Positions 8,980-18,437 of a stretch of DNA of 64,000 nt are shown piece after piece; the stretch's first letter is position 1; each line of letters starts with the position of its first letter. Origin of the DNA: an uncultured Nitrospirota bacterium (lineage in GTDB: Bacteria; Nitrospirota; Nitrospiria; Nitrospirales; UBA8639). The stretch is taken from positions 1-64,000 of the forward strand of contig CAKZPV010000022.1 of assembly GCA_937139405.1 (NCBI GenBank). The letters run 5' to 3'. The translations under genes were made by a program, and so were the position numbers. The notes under the pieces are model-generated. The model was not told where the DNA came from. It did not search any database and worked only from the letters and a program-made list of their open reading frames with translations.

Positions 8980-11358
8980 ATGAGTATTTTCCCCAGTAAG
9001 AAAGAAAGTAAAAAGAAAAAACCACCTCAAGAAATTTCTTCGCTAACTGTTCAAATTGCAGGGGTTTTTCTGGCCACGGTTGGAATCTTGTGGTTGCTAA
9101 GCCTGCTGACGTTTTCGCCTGCCGACCCTGTTTTGTTGTTTCCCCATTCTTCTGCACAATCTATCCCTGATAATGCGGTCGGGCTTGTGGGTTCGACGGC
9201 TGCCTTTTCGTTGTTGACCATGGTAGGTGGAGGCTCATTTGTGGTGCCGCTCTTGTTAGTGGGTTTTGGGCTAACGGTGCTCTGGTCGGAACGGCTGCAG
9301 TTGACCATTGGCGGAATAGGTGGCTCATTATTGGCTATTTTGTCGGTGAGTGCGTTACTGCATTTGCAATCGTCAGGTTCGGCCATAGCCGATATCGTGA
9401 GTGCTCATGCAGGTGGGTTTGTAGGACGAGGAGTATCCGAAGCCTTGGGTACCTATTTTGGCACAACTGGTGCTTTTATTATTTTGTGCTCCATGCTGTT
9501 AGTGGCTTTTTTACTGTTGGTGCCTGTGTCTCTTGGGCAATTAGCCCGCGGGATGTTTGCTCTGGCGGGGGGATTATGGACTCGCATGGCTTCGTCCCTG
9601 GTAGCCATGAAAGAAAGTGAATGGTGGGCACAGGATGCTGAACCCAAAAAGAATAAATCGATTCGTATTAATCGAGAATTAGCTGCCCGTGGAGGAATCG
9701 GGAGTTTGGGCCTGGATTCCATTTTGGAATCATCCAAAGAGCCAAAGGCATCATCTGAGACGAATCCTGCTCTCCTTGAGGCAGAGCCACGTTTGGCTTT
9801 GACCGATCAAACGGATCAGGACTATCTGTCTCGTAAGACGGTATCGGAATCCTATGAGATGCCCTCACCAATGGATCTTTTGGACACCCATGCGGCTCGC
9901 GCAGCGCACCAAACCGATTCGGTTTTGAAATCCCAATCTGACATTTTGGTGCAAACGCTGGGTAGCTTTGGGATTGAAGGCAGTGTGACCGATGTACATC
10001 CCGGTCCAGTGATCACAATGTATGAATTTGCACCAAGGCCAGGCATTAAAGTTGCCAGAATTGTGAATTTGGCTGATGATCTGGCGATGGCCCTGAAGGC
10101 GCTAAAGGTGCGGGTAGTGGCGCCACTTCCTAACAAATCGACTGTAGGTATTGAAGTGCCTAATCCGCAGCGTGAAACGGTGGGCTTGAAGGATATGTTG
10201 ACTTCCGAGGCGTTTGCCAAGGCGCGATCCAAATTAGCGATTGCTCTGGGGAAGGATATTTATGGGCGGCCTGTTGTCACTGATCTCCGCACAATGCCTC
10301 ATTTGTTGGTCGCTGGTGCCACGGGAGCTGGTAAAAGTGTGGGGTTGAATTGTCTGCTCTTAAATATTTTATTTACGGCGCACCCAGATGATGTGAAGCT
10401 CCTGTTAGTTGATCCTAAAGTTCTGGAATTGCAAGTGTATGACGGTATTCCGCATCTCATTCGGCCGGTGATCACCAATCCCAAGGAAGCCGCTCGGGGC
10501 CTAAGCTGGGTGGTGCAAGAAATGGAGCGTCGGTATCGAGTGCTAGCTGAGCTGGGTGTTCGGAATATTGATGCCTACAATCGAAAAGTTATTGAACTTC
10601 AAGAATCCGGTTCTCCTGGACGAGGTAAAAAGAAATTAAGCAAGGGCCAGTCCATGGATATCGAAGAGGCGCCTTTGTTAGAGACGCCGATTGAAGAACG
10701 TACGACGTTACCTTATATCGTGGTGGTGATCGATGAATTCGCGGATTTGATGATGGTCGCGCCAAAAGATATTGAAGATCGCATTGCCCGTCTCGCACAA
10801 ATGGCGAGGGCTTCTGGTATTCATGTCATTTTAGCCACGCAGCGGCCTTCGGTAGATGTGGTCACGGGCCTTATTAAAGCAAATTTCCCTGCGCGCATTG
10901 CGTATCAAGTATCCTCGAAAATAGATTCACGAACAATCCTCGATGCGAATGGTGCTGAAAGTTTATTGGGAAAAGGTGATATGCTGTTTTTAGCATCGGG
11001 GACGGGACGGATTGTTCGGTTGCACGGGCCATACGTATCTGATGATGAAGTTCGAAATGTTGTGGAGTGGGTGAAGGCACAGGCGTCTCCGGTCTACGAT
11101 CAAACCGCCTTGGCATCGGTTGAAGAATCGTCAACCGAAGATCAGGCTGAAGATGAAACCTATGAACGAGCCCGCGAATTAATCATGACAACGGGACAAG
11201 CCTCAGCTTCTTTTCTTCAGCGGCGCCTTCGAGTGGGCTATCCTCGAGCGGCAAGGATGATTGAGCAAATGCAAGAAGAAGGTTTAGTCAGTGCCCCTGG
11301 GCGTGATGGACGAAGAGAGGTCTTAGCTCGAGGGACAGCCACGGCGGAGATTGGATGA
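8980..11358 (+). CDS. ftsK: DNA translocase FtsK/SpoIIIE
   Basis: Septum-anchored ATPase that pumps chromosome DNA at division and activates dimer resolution. The 792 aa protein has four hydrophobic helices in the first 190 residues, a fairly short linker, the alpha/beta motor with Walker A GATGAGKSVGLN and Walker B YIVVVIDEFADLM, the ATQRPSVDVVTG segment, and a C-terminal winged-helix gamma domain (ARELIMTTGQASASFLQRRL) that reads KOPS polarity sites. A basic insert (GRGKKKLSKG) lies before Walker B. The ATG at 8980 follows a TTG; neither has a clear ribosome-binding site. The stop overlaps the lolA start. Confidence 0.95.
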   Translation: MSIFPSKKESKKKKPPQEISSLTVQIAGVFLATVGILWLLSLLTFSPADPVLLFPHSSAQSIPDNAVGLVGSTAAFSLLTMVGGGSFVVPLLLVGFGLTVLWSERLQLTIGGIGGSLLAILSVSALLHLQSSGSAIADIVSAHAGGFVGRGVSEALGTYFGTTGAFIILCSMLLVAFLLLVPVSLGQLARGMFALAGGLWTRMASSLVAMKESEWWAQDAEPKKNKSIRINRELAARGGIGSLGLDSILESSKEPKASSETNPALLEAEPRLALTDQTDQDYLSRKTVSESYEMPSPMDLLDTHAARAAHQTDSVLKSQSDILVQTLGSFGIEGSVTDVHPGPVITMYEFAPRPGIKVARIVNLADDLAMALKALKVRVVAPLPNKSTVGIEVPNPQRETVGLKDMLTSEAFAKARSKLAIALGKDIYGRPVVTDLRTMPHLLVAGATGAGKSVGLNCLLLNILFTAHPDDVKLLLVDPKVLELQVYDGIPHLIRPVITNPKEAARGLSWVVQEMERRYRVLAELGVRNIDAYNRKVIELQESGSPGRGKKKLSKGQSMDIEEAPLLETPIEERTTLPYIVVVIDEFADLMMVAPKDIEDRIARLAQMARASGIHVILATQRPSVDVVTGLIKANFPARIAYQVSSKIDSRTILDANGAESLLGKGDMLFLASGTGRIVRLHGPYVSDDEVRNVVEWVKAQASPVYDQTALASVEESSTEDQAEDETYERARELIMTTGQASASFLQRRLRVGYPRAARMIEQMQEEGLVSAPGRDGRREVLARGTATAEIG

Positions 11359-12038
11359 AGCGACTGAATATTTTGTACCTCATTATCCTCGGAGTGGTCG
11401 TGAGTCTGTTTCACGGAATAGATGTCCTGGCTTCCAATGCTGAGGATATCGTGAATCGTGTGGATGATCGGTATGCCAAGACTCAAGACTTGCAAGGTGA
11501 GTTTACCCAAGAAACGATTATCGAAGGATTTGAATCAGGCTTTAAGTCAACAGGAAAATTCTATTTAAAAAAACCGGGACTTTTACGCTGGGATTATTTA
11601 GAACCTTCGAAAGAACATATTTATGTCGATGGCGATGCTGTCATGATGTATGTGCCTGAGCATCAGCAAGTGGTGAAGGGCACTTTGACGCAAATGGCGG
11701 CGTCGAAGGGACCGTTGGCGCTTCTATTGGGTGTGGGTAAGCTTTCCGAACAATTTACAATATTGAAAGTCTCCGAGTTCCCCAGTGGTTCTAAAAAAAT
11801 GCCCGATTTGACATTGGTTCCCAAACCGGATGGAGCTACGGTTCCAACGATCAAGAAGATCGAATTGCAATTATTTTCTGATTCGCATCTTATTCAAGCC
11901 ATTTCCATCTTTGAAACCAGTGGAAATATTTCTCGAGTGCGTTTTGATCATATTCAGGTAAATCAAGGGCTTGCAGCTGACCTGCTACAGTTTACGCTTC
12001 CACAGGATGTGGTCGTGGTTGAGTTTCCAACCTTTTAA
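11355..12038 (+). CDS. lolA: Outer-membrane lipoprotein carrier protein LolA
   Basis: Periplasmic chaperone that shuttles lipoproteins from the LolCDE exporter to the outer membrane, showing a Gram-negative envelope. The 227 aa protein has a signal peptide (about 1-27) and the LolA pattern: FTQETII early, GKFYLKKPGLLRWDYLEP, then VDGDAVMMYVPEHQQV. It overlaps the ftsK stop by four bases (ATGA), so the two are translationally coupled. Confidence 0.9.
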   Translation: MKRLNILYLIILGVVVSLFHGIDVLASNAEDIVNRVDDRYAKTQDLQGEFTQETIIEGFESGFKSTGKFYLKKPGLLRWDYLEPSKEHIYVDGDAVMMYVPEHQQVVKGTLTQMAASKGPLALLLGVGKLSEQFTILKVSEFPSGSKKMPDLTLVPKPDGATVPTIKKIELQLFSDSHLIQAISIFETSGNISRVRFDHIQVNQGLAADLLQFTLPQDVVVVEFPTF

Positions 12039-12095
12039 GGAAGTAAGGGTAGTTGGTACGGCAACTCCAAAAATTTCCAAGGAGGGTGAACCATA

Positions 12096-12572
12096 ATGGC
12101 TGAACGTATTTTAGTTGTGGATGATGATACCGGTGTTCGGGAAGCGTTGTCGGAATTCTTACTCTCCCTTGGGTATGAAGTAGTGGCGGTGGAAAATGGC
12201 GAGGTAGCCTTGGCTGAATGTGAAAAGGGTGATTTTGATGTGGTGATGGCCGATTTGATCATGCCTCATATGGATGGCATGGAGTTGTTGCGCCGAATTC
12301 GTGGGTTGCAAAATACTGAGGTGATTTTTTTGATGATTACTGGGCATCCCTCAATTGGTACAGCAGTGGAGGCCATCAATCAAGGGGCGGATGATTATAT
12401 AACCAAGCCGTTTCACTTGGAAGATGTGAAGTTGCGTATTTCGAAGGCGTTGGAAAAGCAAAGTTTGAAAGGCCGGTTGAAAACTGCACAAGGACTGGCC
12501 TGGGGTCTCATGTTGTCTATTCCTCTCTGGCTGCTTCTAGGGATTATTCTCGTACTCCTCTTTAAAGGGTAA
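12096..12572 (+). CDS. Response regulator receiver protein with a C-terminal membrane helix
   Basis: Residues 1-120 form a complete receiver domain: acidic pair DDD at 9-11, phospho-acceptor Asp53 (VVMADLIMPHMDG), Thr82 (MITGH) and Lys104 (ITKPF). There is no DNA-binding or enzymatic output. Instead a basic linker (KSLKGRLK region) leads to one hydrophobic helix at about 133-156, ending FKG. This predicts a receiver tethered to the inner membrane with the domain in the cytoplasm. A strong AAGGAGGGTG site precedes the start. No histidine kinase is nearby, so the partner is unknown. Confidence 0.85.
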   Translation: MAERILVVDDDTGVREALSEFLLSLGYEVVAVENGEVALAECEKGDFDVVMADLIMPHMDGMELLRRIRGLQNTEVIFLMITGHPSIGTAVEAINQGADDYITKPFHLEDVKLRISKALEKQSLKGRLKTAQGLAWGLMLSIPLWLLLGIILVLLFKG

Positions 12573-12656
12573 TTGACGCTCCTTCCAGGCTCTTGTTTTT
12601 TCTTGATTCCTTTTCAGTAGGATATGTGTGGAATGATCGTGGCGGATGGATTGAGA

Positions 12657-13196
12657 ATGTTCAAGGCTATCCTATCAATTTTGCTAAGTATTGTAGTGGG
12701 AAGTGCGACGTCTTCAAGCGCGTTTAATCGTCATATTACAGAAGACCCAACAAAAACGTTACACAGGTATTTGTCCCTGGATAAAAAAGGTGCGAGGCTT
12801 GAGACCTCATCTTGGCAAGTGGTTGAACCCTATGTGGATTGGGGGGAAGACGTTGTTTGGGGGCATGTGGTTGTGATCTCGAAATTTCATATTGAAGAGG
12901 ATGTGACGCAATGGGAAATTGTGAATTCTTTGGAAGCCAAAATTCCCGTTGTGTTTGATGTGATCGGAACAATGCATTGGGAAAGTGTGACATTTGTTCC
13001 TGATCCTCATCAGGAATCTTATTTGTTTCATATCAAAGCCGTGTACGATCGATGGCAAATTGTTCATCCCCAATTGCCTCCTCATGTGGGTCGACAACGC
13101 ATGATTGATTTTGTGCGTTGGACGGAGTTGACTGAAACTGAAGAAACGAAAAAGGCAATGTTCGCTTCATTGCATCAACAACTGAAAGCCAAATAA
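12657..13196 (+). CDS. Secreted hypothetical protein, 179 aa
   Basis: A signal peptide (MFKAILSILLSIVVGSA, cleavage likely near SSA) indicates export. The rest is a soluble, probably beta-rich domain with no recognised motif. In-frame ATGs at 12624 and 12633 are possible, but 12657 has a GGA-containing site at suitable spacing and gives the best signal peptide. It sits between the tethered receiver and a HAD phosphatase, all plus strand with short gaps. Confidence 0.6.
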   Translation: MFKAILSILLSIVVGSATSSSAFNRHITEDPTKTLHRYLSLDKKGARLETSSWQVVEPYVDWGEDVVWGHVVVISKFHIEEDVTQWEIVNSLEAKIPVVFDVIGTMHWESVTFVPDPHQESYLFHIKAVYDRWQIVHPQLPPHVGRQRMIDFVRWTELTETEETKKAMFASLHQQLKAK

Positions 13197-13211
13197 GAAA
13201 GATATTTTGAA

Positions 13212-13859
13212 ATGAAACAATGGCGCGCGGAGGTGTTATTTTTTGATTTTGATGGAACCTTGATTGATTCCAAGATCGATATTGCGACGGCTGTGAATCT
13301 CACGCTTGGGGAGTTGGGGCTCCCGCTTCGATCTGTAGAGGAGATCTTTAGTTTTGTGGGAGACGGCGTTAAACGTCTACTTCGTCTATCCGTTGGGGAG
13401 GGCAATCCTCATCAATATGATAGAGCACTGGAAGTGTTTCGTCTCCATTATTTAGAAAATTGTGTGCAGACGACGAGGTGGTATCCGGGTATTTGGGAGG
13501 TGCTTCAGCATTACAAGGATCGTAGAAAAGTCATTGTCACCAATAAGTCGTTAGAATATACCCTCGCTATCGTTGATGGTTTGCAAGCACGCGATCTGTT
13601 TCAACATGTAGAAGCTCCACGAGATACGACTGAACTGAAGCCAGAGCCGGTGATGTTAGAACGAGCCCTTGAAGTCTTAGGAGCGGAGGCCGCTCATACC
13701 GTAATGATAGGAGATAGTACTAATGATGTTCGGGCTGCTCAGGCTGCTGGTATTCGAGCATGTGCCGTGGGCTATGGGTATGGGAATCGTGAACGAGTAA
13801 CAGCCCTGCAACCTGATTTTTATTGCGAAACGCCTCATGATCTCATCAACCAGTGGTAA
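13212..13859 (+). CDS. gph: HAD-family phosphatase, phosphoglycolate-phosphatase-like
   Basis: Residues 9-18 (FFDFDGTLID) hold the nucleophile and acid aspartates; VTNKS supplies motif II, a lysine in ELKPEP motif III, and MIGDSTNDVRAA the metal-binding motif IV. The cap lies at about 20-85. Members hydrolyse 2-phosphoglycolate or pyrophosphate-like substrates, so the exact substrate is inferred from overall similarity only. Starts 15 bases after the preceding gene. Confidence 0.8.
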   Translation: MKQWRAEVLFFDFDGTLIDSKIDIATAVNLTLGELGLPLRSVEEIFSFVGDGVKRLLRLSVGEGNPHQYDRALEVFRLHYLENCVQTTRWYPGIWEVLQHYKDRRKVIVTNKSLEYTLAIVDGLQARDLFQHVEAPRDTTELKPEPVMLERALEVLGAEAAHTVMIGDSTNDVRAAQAAGIRACAVGYGYGNRERVTALQPDFYCETPHDLINQW

Positions 13860-13998
13860 ATTATTAGTGACTGGTTATTGGATGTTTTTCTAGGAGTTGT
13901 GACGCAGGTTGGATTTCTTTTATGATCATCAATAAGACTTTCGTTTTTAATTTTCCCTGATATAGCGGTCACTCACGCATCAAAATAAGGATTGAAAA

Positions 13999-14619
13999 TT
14001 GGTATCACCTGTTATTACATGTTTGGATATGGAGGGAGTGTTATTCCCTGAAATTTGGTTAGGGTTAGCCGATAAGGTTGGCTTGCAAGAATTACGTCTT
14101 ACCACTCGTGACATTTCTGATTACGATGTCCTGATGAAAAAACGATTAGATGTTTTGCGGACTCACCAGATTACGATTCATGATATTCATGAAGTGGTTC
14201 GAACAATTTTTCCACTGCCTGGTGTCCTGGATTTTATGGCATGGTTGCGACAGCGATCACAGGTCATTATCCTCTCGGACACCTTTTATGAATTTGTGCG
14301 ACCATTAATGGAACAACTCCAATTTCCCACTATTTTTTGTCATACTTTGCAAATTGATCACGAAGGATTTATTACGGATTATTTCCTTCGCCAGAAAGAT
14401 CAAAAACGACATGCGGTGAGCGCGTTGAAATCGCTTGGTTTTAGAACCTTGGCTGGGGGTGATTCCTATAACGATGTCTCCATGTTAAAAGAAGCGGATG
14501 CTGGGTTTTTCTTCTGTCCACCTGAATCCATTGTGCAGGAATACCCGCAGTTTCCTGTGGCCAAAACCTATACAGAATTTCAAGAACATTTAGGCCGTGC
14601 TGGCGGATTCCCTCCTTAA
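13999..14619 (+). CDS. thrH: ThrH-like phosphoserine phosphatase / homoserine kinase
   Basis: Another HAD protein, 206 aa, with the ThrH-specific opening CLDMEGVLFPEIW, ILSDTFYEFVRPL as motif II, and AGGDSYNDVSML as motif IV. Characterised ThrH proteins dephosphorylate phosphoserine and can pass the phosphate to homoserine. The start is a TTG at 13999 with AAGGA about seven bases upstream; no better start is seen. Confidence is higher for the family than for the dual activity. Confidence 0.85.
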   Translation: MVSPVITCLDMEGVLFPEIWLGLADKVGLQELRLTTRDISDYDVLMKKRLDVLRTHQITIHDIHEVVRTIFPLPGVLDFMAWLRQRSQVIILSDTFYEFVRPLMEQLQFPTIFCHTLQIDHEGFITDYFLRQKDQKRHAVSALKSLGFRTLAGGDSYNDVSMLKEADAGFFFCPPESIVQEYPQFPVAKTYTEFQEHLGRAGGFPP

Positions 14620-14786
14620 AGGTGTTGTGCCATGATAGGTTAAATTGTGCTATATTCCCGATTCCCTAGAGGTTTTTTTGATCTCTGGCTGTTTTGCCTC
14701 CCCCATGAAATGCCTGTCTTGTCAATTTCCATCCTGATGCGGGAATTGATGGGCCTCATTACTTCACAAAGAAAGGAGTCTTAAGA

Positions 14787-15536
14787 ATGCGTTCTCTCAC
14801 ACGATCATGGGTCCTCATTCTTGTCATTTTGGCCATGATGGCTATCTCTGGTTGCCTGGGTAATAGGGATTGGCAATATCCACCTTCTGCATCTGGGACA
14901 TATCTCGAGAATAAAGCTGCATCAGCTGTTCTCGCGAAAGCTATTGTATTGCCGTTAGAAGACTTGCGAGGGAAGAATGTCAAAGAAGACTATTGGCTTG
15001 CGGCTATTCCTCTTGTGCCTTATGGCGACACCATGTATGAACGTCCCGAGGCTGCTAAAAGCCCAGAAAAAGTGGATGTCGTTCGTTTTGAGCCATCTCA
15101 GGATTTTGCTAAAGCCATTGCCGCGGAACTTTCTCAAGCAGGAATTTATTCATCTGTGAAGTATGCAAAGGATGAGCAGCAAGAACCTGCGGACGTTGCA
15201 TTTCGTGGACGGTTACGCTCCACTGATTGGAAACGTAGGCTTTACACATACTTGCTGGGTCCCGTCGGGACGGTTTTTTGGATTTTGGGATTGCCTATGA
15301 GCGAAACAACCACTGGCCTTGAACTGGATCTGCGTCTGACGCCTGTGAATGATCCGTCGAAGGTTATTTGGAATATGACGATGGATTTTGAGGGCAAACA
15401 GTTAGATAGTCCTTATTATGGCCTTCAGGCTGCGGTAGAAAGCTACCCAGAGGCCCTGCAGGAGGCTCTCAAGCCAGCAATCGCCGATTTAGTGGGATTG
15501 GCAGGACAGGACCCCAATAGGTTGTTGCCTCGCTAA
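14787..15536 (+). CDS. Lipoprotein of unknown function, 249 aa
   Basis: Signal peptide with lipobox ISGC (Cys at about 23), then an exported domain. A conserved-looking segment AIPLVPYGDTMYERPE and a hydrophobic stretch (LLGPVGTVFWILGLP) resemble uncharacterised outer-membrane-associated lipoproteins that begin with a predicted ABC-type or GNA1162-like fold, but no specific family can be claimed. Ribosome-binding site GAAAGGAG precedes ATG. Confidence 0.7.
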   Translation: MRSLTRSWVLILVILAMMAISGCLGNRDWQYPPSASGTYLENKAASAVLAKAIVLPLEDLRGKNVKEDYWLAAIPLVPYGDTMYERPEAAKSPEKVDVVRFEPSQDFAKAIAAELSQAGIYSSVKYAKDEQQEPADVAFRGRLRSTDWKRRLYTYLLGPVGTVFWILGLPMSETTTGLELDLRLTPVNDPSKVIWNMTMDFEGKQLDSPYYGLQAAVESYPEALQEALKPAIADLVGLAGQDPNRLLPR

Positions 15537-15748
15537 GTTGTTGGAATAATTGAAGACTGCAAAAAATACATGAATGCGGGTTGATCTTTTGGTATCAGAA
15601 GATTATTTTTAGACTTCAGACAACGAAAAAACAACCGATAATGATAAAGAATGAGGGATATCGGATAGCTACCTTCCTTCTTCGACTTTGAGGAGGTATA
15701 CAATTTCTGTAATCCTTGTCGAGTAGTTTGGTTGCACTCACGCTAGTT

Positions 15749-16078
15749 ATGGATGAAATTGTGGTGTTGGTAACGGCTGGTTCTGAAACCGAGGCAACCA
15801 ACATTGCAAAGGCATTAGTTGAGCAACAAATAGTGGCCTGTGTGAATGTTCTTCCTGGTGTCCAATCGATCTTTCAATGGGAAGGTAGGGTTGTTGAAGA
15901 ACGTGAATGGTTGTTAGTTGCCAAGACAGTAAACAAGATGTTTGATCGGGTAGTGACAACTGTGAAATCGCTTCATAGCTATCAGGTTCCCGAAGTGATT
16001 GCACTTCCGATTCAACAGGGGCTTCCCGAGTATTTGAGCTGGGTGCGCGATGTTATCAAGCAGCCTAGTTCAACGTAA
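15749..16078 (+). CDS. cutA: CutA1 family divalent-cation tolerance protein
   Basis: Small trimeric ferredoxin-like-fold protein; linked to copper tolerance in Escherichia coli, with its real role still debated. The 109 aa sequence contains VLVTAGSETEATNIAKALV, VACVNVLPGVQSIFQWEG, the KTVNKMFDRV segment and HSYQVPEVIALPI, all diagnostic. The ATG at 15749 gives the family N-terminus; an upstream TTG at 15716 is possible. A GGAGG at 15692 is too far from either to decide. Confidence 0.9.
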   Translation: MDEIVVLVTAGSETEATNIAKALVEQQIVACVNVLPGVQSIFQWEGRVVEEREWLLVAKTVNKMFDRVVTTVKSLHSYQVPEVIALPIQQGLPEYLSWVRDVIKQPSST

Positions 16079-16148
16079 TAATGAATGTTTTTTGAGAGGC
16101 TGTCATGTCATTTTTTAATTATTTCTCTTCAACTACATCGGTGACTGA

Positions 16149-17135
16149 ATGAAAGAATCAGAAGATACCCTGACTGTTATTGTTTTTCGTGGTGCTCGTG
16201 CCAACCCTTGGCGTCTAAAAATCCGCAAAGTGTTCGTCAAGCATGGCTTGATCTGGGGTTTGGCGTTGTTGCTTATTCAGGGCGGAATCGTCACGCATTA
16301 TGTTTATCAATGGAGTCAATTGAGTGAGTTAGAGGAAATTAAAAAGGAATTACATTCCTCTCGTACTAAAACGGGTACATTTTCAACAGAAGTCGATGGC
16401 ATGAAAAAGCGGATGCTGGCTCTAGAAAACCTAAATCGTAAATTGCAAACGATGTTTGGTTTGGAGCCTGATGATATTCAAGGGCTTCCTTCGGGAGTTC
16501 CCGGTCAGGGGGGTGAGGAGTTCCCCTATGAGTCAGCAGAAGCGGAAGCGAATATGTTAGCTACTGGTTTGGCTCAAAAAACGGGACTGAATCAAGTAGT
16601 TTCTCCTGGACATATAACCATGGGTCGGAAAATATCGGAAATCAAAACGGGCTTGGATTGGTTGAGCCAGCAGAGCAAAGTAGAAAGCAAAATTCTTGAT
16701 GAACTTTCAGCTGTGGCGGAGAAGAAAGCCGTGCAATGGGCCTCAACTCCTTCAATTTGGCCCGTGAAGGGATCAATTACTTCACGGTTTGGGCCAAGAG
16801 TATCCCCATTTACGGGTAAAAAGGCGTTACATGCGGGACTTGATATTGGCGCGCGAAGAGGCACCGAGATTCGATCTCCTGGTTCTGGGAAGATCGTTGT
16901 GGCAGCCTACGACGGTCGAATGGGAAAATTTATTCGTATTGATCATGGATATGATATTGAGACCACCTACGGTCATTTGTCTAAAATTCTTGTGAAATAT
17001 GGTGATCGAGTACATCGAGGTGATCTTATTGGGCTAGTGGGAAGCACAGGAAAATTCTCCACAGGCCCTCATCTGCATTATCAAGTGGCGGTCAATGATA
17101 AAGTTGTGGATCCCATTCACTATATTCTTGACTAA
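16149..17135 (+). CDS. Membrane-anchored M23 (LytM) peptidase
   Basis: Cell-wall endopeptidase or activator facing the periplasm. A basic N-terminus leads to one membrane helix (about 36-55), a coiled coil (about 60-100), a linker, and a C-terminal peptidase M23 domain (about 200-328). Zinc ligands are present: HAGLDIG (His and Asp) and HLHYQV, with TYGHLS between. The catalytic set is complete, so it may be active rather than a pure activator. No ftsX/ftsE partner is nearby. Confidence 0.9.
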   Translation: MKESEDTLTVIVFRGARANPWRLKIRKVFVKHGLIWGLALLLIQGGIVTHYVYQWSQLSELEEIKKELHSSRTKTGTFSTEVDGMKKRMLALENLNRKLQTMFGLEPDDIQGLPSGVPGQGGEEFPYESAEAEANMLATGLAQKTGLNQVVSPGHITMGRKISEIKTGLDWLSQQSKVESKILDELSAVAEKKAVQWASTPSIWPVKGSITSRFGPRVSPFTGKKALHAGLDIGARRGTEIRSPGSGKIVVAAYDGRMGKFIRIDHGYDIETTYGHLSKILVKYGDRVHRGDLIGLVGSTGKFSTGPHLHYQVAVNDKVVDPIHYILD

Positions 17136-17489
17136 TCCTCCCCTTCCTCCAAATAACGAGACTGGGCAGGTCATTTTCCTCTGGTCTCAACTTTTTGAAC
17201 TGACCTTTCCCCAATTTTTTTGACTTTCTGATAATCCTGGACAAAAGACCTAAGTGCCTCTGAGGCCCCATGGGTCTTCTTTTGTAGGCAGTGGGCCTTC
17301 TTTTGTATTGAATTATCGGTCAAATTCACCTAGATTATTCCTTTCTAAAATTGATAAAGTCTGGTTTCTCTGTTAGCTTGACAAATGGTAGATATTTTCA
17401 GTGGTTTTAAGCAGAGACGAGATGAATTTTCTCACCAAATGAACAACTGATTCTCAGAATGTTTTTTTTTAACAAGGAGGAGACAGAAT
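17136..17489. other. Intergenic region upstream of the oxidoreductase operon, with a short repeat
   Basis: No gene is visible. Two near-identical 15-base copies (GGGTCTTCTTTTGTA at 17272-17286, GGGCCTTCTTTTGTA at 17293-17307) repeat at a 21-base period, and ACAAAAGACC at 17241-17250 is inverted relative to both, so alternative hairpins are possible. A TTGACA at 17378-17383 lacks a matching -10. The region probably ends the M23 transcript and starts the next one. Confidence 0.4.
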
Positions 17490-18380
17490 ATGAGTCTCGA
17501 CTATGTGAAATTTACCCCAGGCTTTGGAAAGTTTATGCCAAAAGAATATCGCGATATGGTGGAGCATGGCCCTTTTGGTAAGAAGACAGCCGTGTCCCAA
17601 GTCGGGACCTTTAAGGAAATTATGGAAGAGCATCCTATGTGTGCAGGATGTGCGATGACTCTATTTATTCGTTTAGCGTTTATTGCCTTCCCCAACCCTG
17701 AAGATACTATTACGGTCGGAACGGCTGGTTGCGGACGGTTGGCGATTTCTCAAGCTGCGGTGCCTTTCGTCTATGGAAATTACGGTGACCAAAATGGGGT
17801 GGCAAGTGGGTTATCGCGTGGCTTGCGTTTGAGGTTTGGAGATAAACCAAAAGATGTCGTCGTGATGGCGGGTGATGGTGGTATGGCAGATATTGGTTTT
17901 GCTCAAACGTTGCACTCCTGGTTTCGAAAAGAAAAATTTACAACCATCATGTTAGATAACGAAGTCTATGGAAATACTGGTGGCCAAGAAAGCGGAATGA
18001 CGAACAAGGGCCAGGTATTAAAGATGGCGCCATTGGGGAAAAAGTTTGAAAAGATGGATATGTTAGGAATGGCTAAGGTTGCTGGGTGTGCATATGTGGC
18101 GACTGTGGTCCCCAACAATCCAAGACGAGTAGAGAGTGTCATTAAAAAAGCGATCTTAATTGCACGAGAAGTGGGGCCAACGTATATCCAGGCCTACACA
18201 TCCTGCAACATTGAATATGCGATTCCGACAGATCAAGTCATGCAAGATGCCAAGGATGTTGAAAATGACCGTTATAAATTCCAAGAATATATAACGGATG
18301 AAGCAAAAGAGCATTTAGCTACCCTTTATGGCTACAAAGAATACCTCCCGAAGCCTGCAGCAGCAGTGACGAAGGGGTAA
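17490..18380 (+). CDS. 2-oxoacid:ferredoxin oxidoreductase, beta subunit
   Basis: Thiamine-diphosphate-binding subunit of a five-subunit pyruvate or 2-oxoglutarate:ferredoxin oxidoreductase. It carries PMCAGCAM (cluster cysteines), the ThDP/Mg motif GDGGMADIGF with LDNEVYGNTGGQ about 30 residues on, and a conserved Cys in TSCNIEY. In the reductive TCA cycle it carboxylates acetyl-CoA or succinyl-CoA using reduced ferredoxin. The substrate cannot be decided from the sequence. A strong AAGGAGGAG site precedes the start; it opens the beta-gamma-delta-epsilon-alpha operon. Confidence 0.9.
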   Translation: MSLDYVKFTPGFGKFMPKEYRDMVEHGPFGKKTAVSQVGTFKEIMEEHPMCAGCAMTLFIRLAFIAFPNPEDTITVGTAGCGRLAISQAAVPFVYGNYGDQNGVASGLSRGLRLRFGDKPKDVVVMAGDGGMADIGFAQTLHSWFRKEKFTTIMLDNEVYGNTGGQESGMTNKGQVLKMAPLGKKFEKMDMLGMAKVAGCAYVATVVPNNPRRVESVIKKAILIAREVGPTYIQAYTSCNIEYAIPTDQVMQDAKDVENDRYKFQEYITDEAKEHLATLYGYKEYLPKPAAAVTKG

Positions 18381-18437
18381 CTTTTTGAGTAGTGTTAAGG
18401 GATTGGCTGTTCACATTGTGACGAGGGAGGTATAGAG

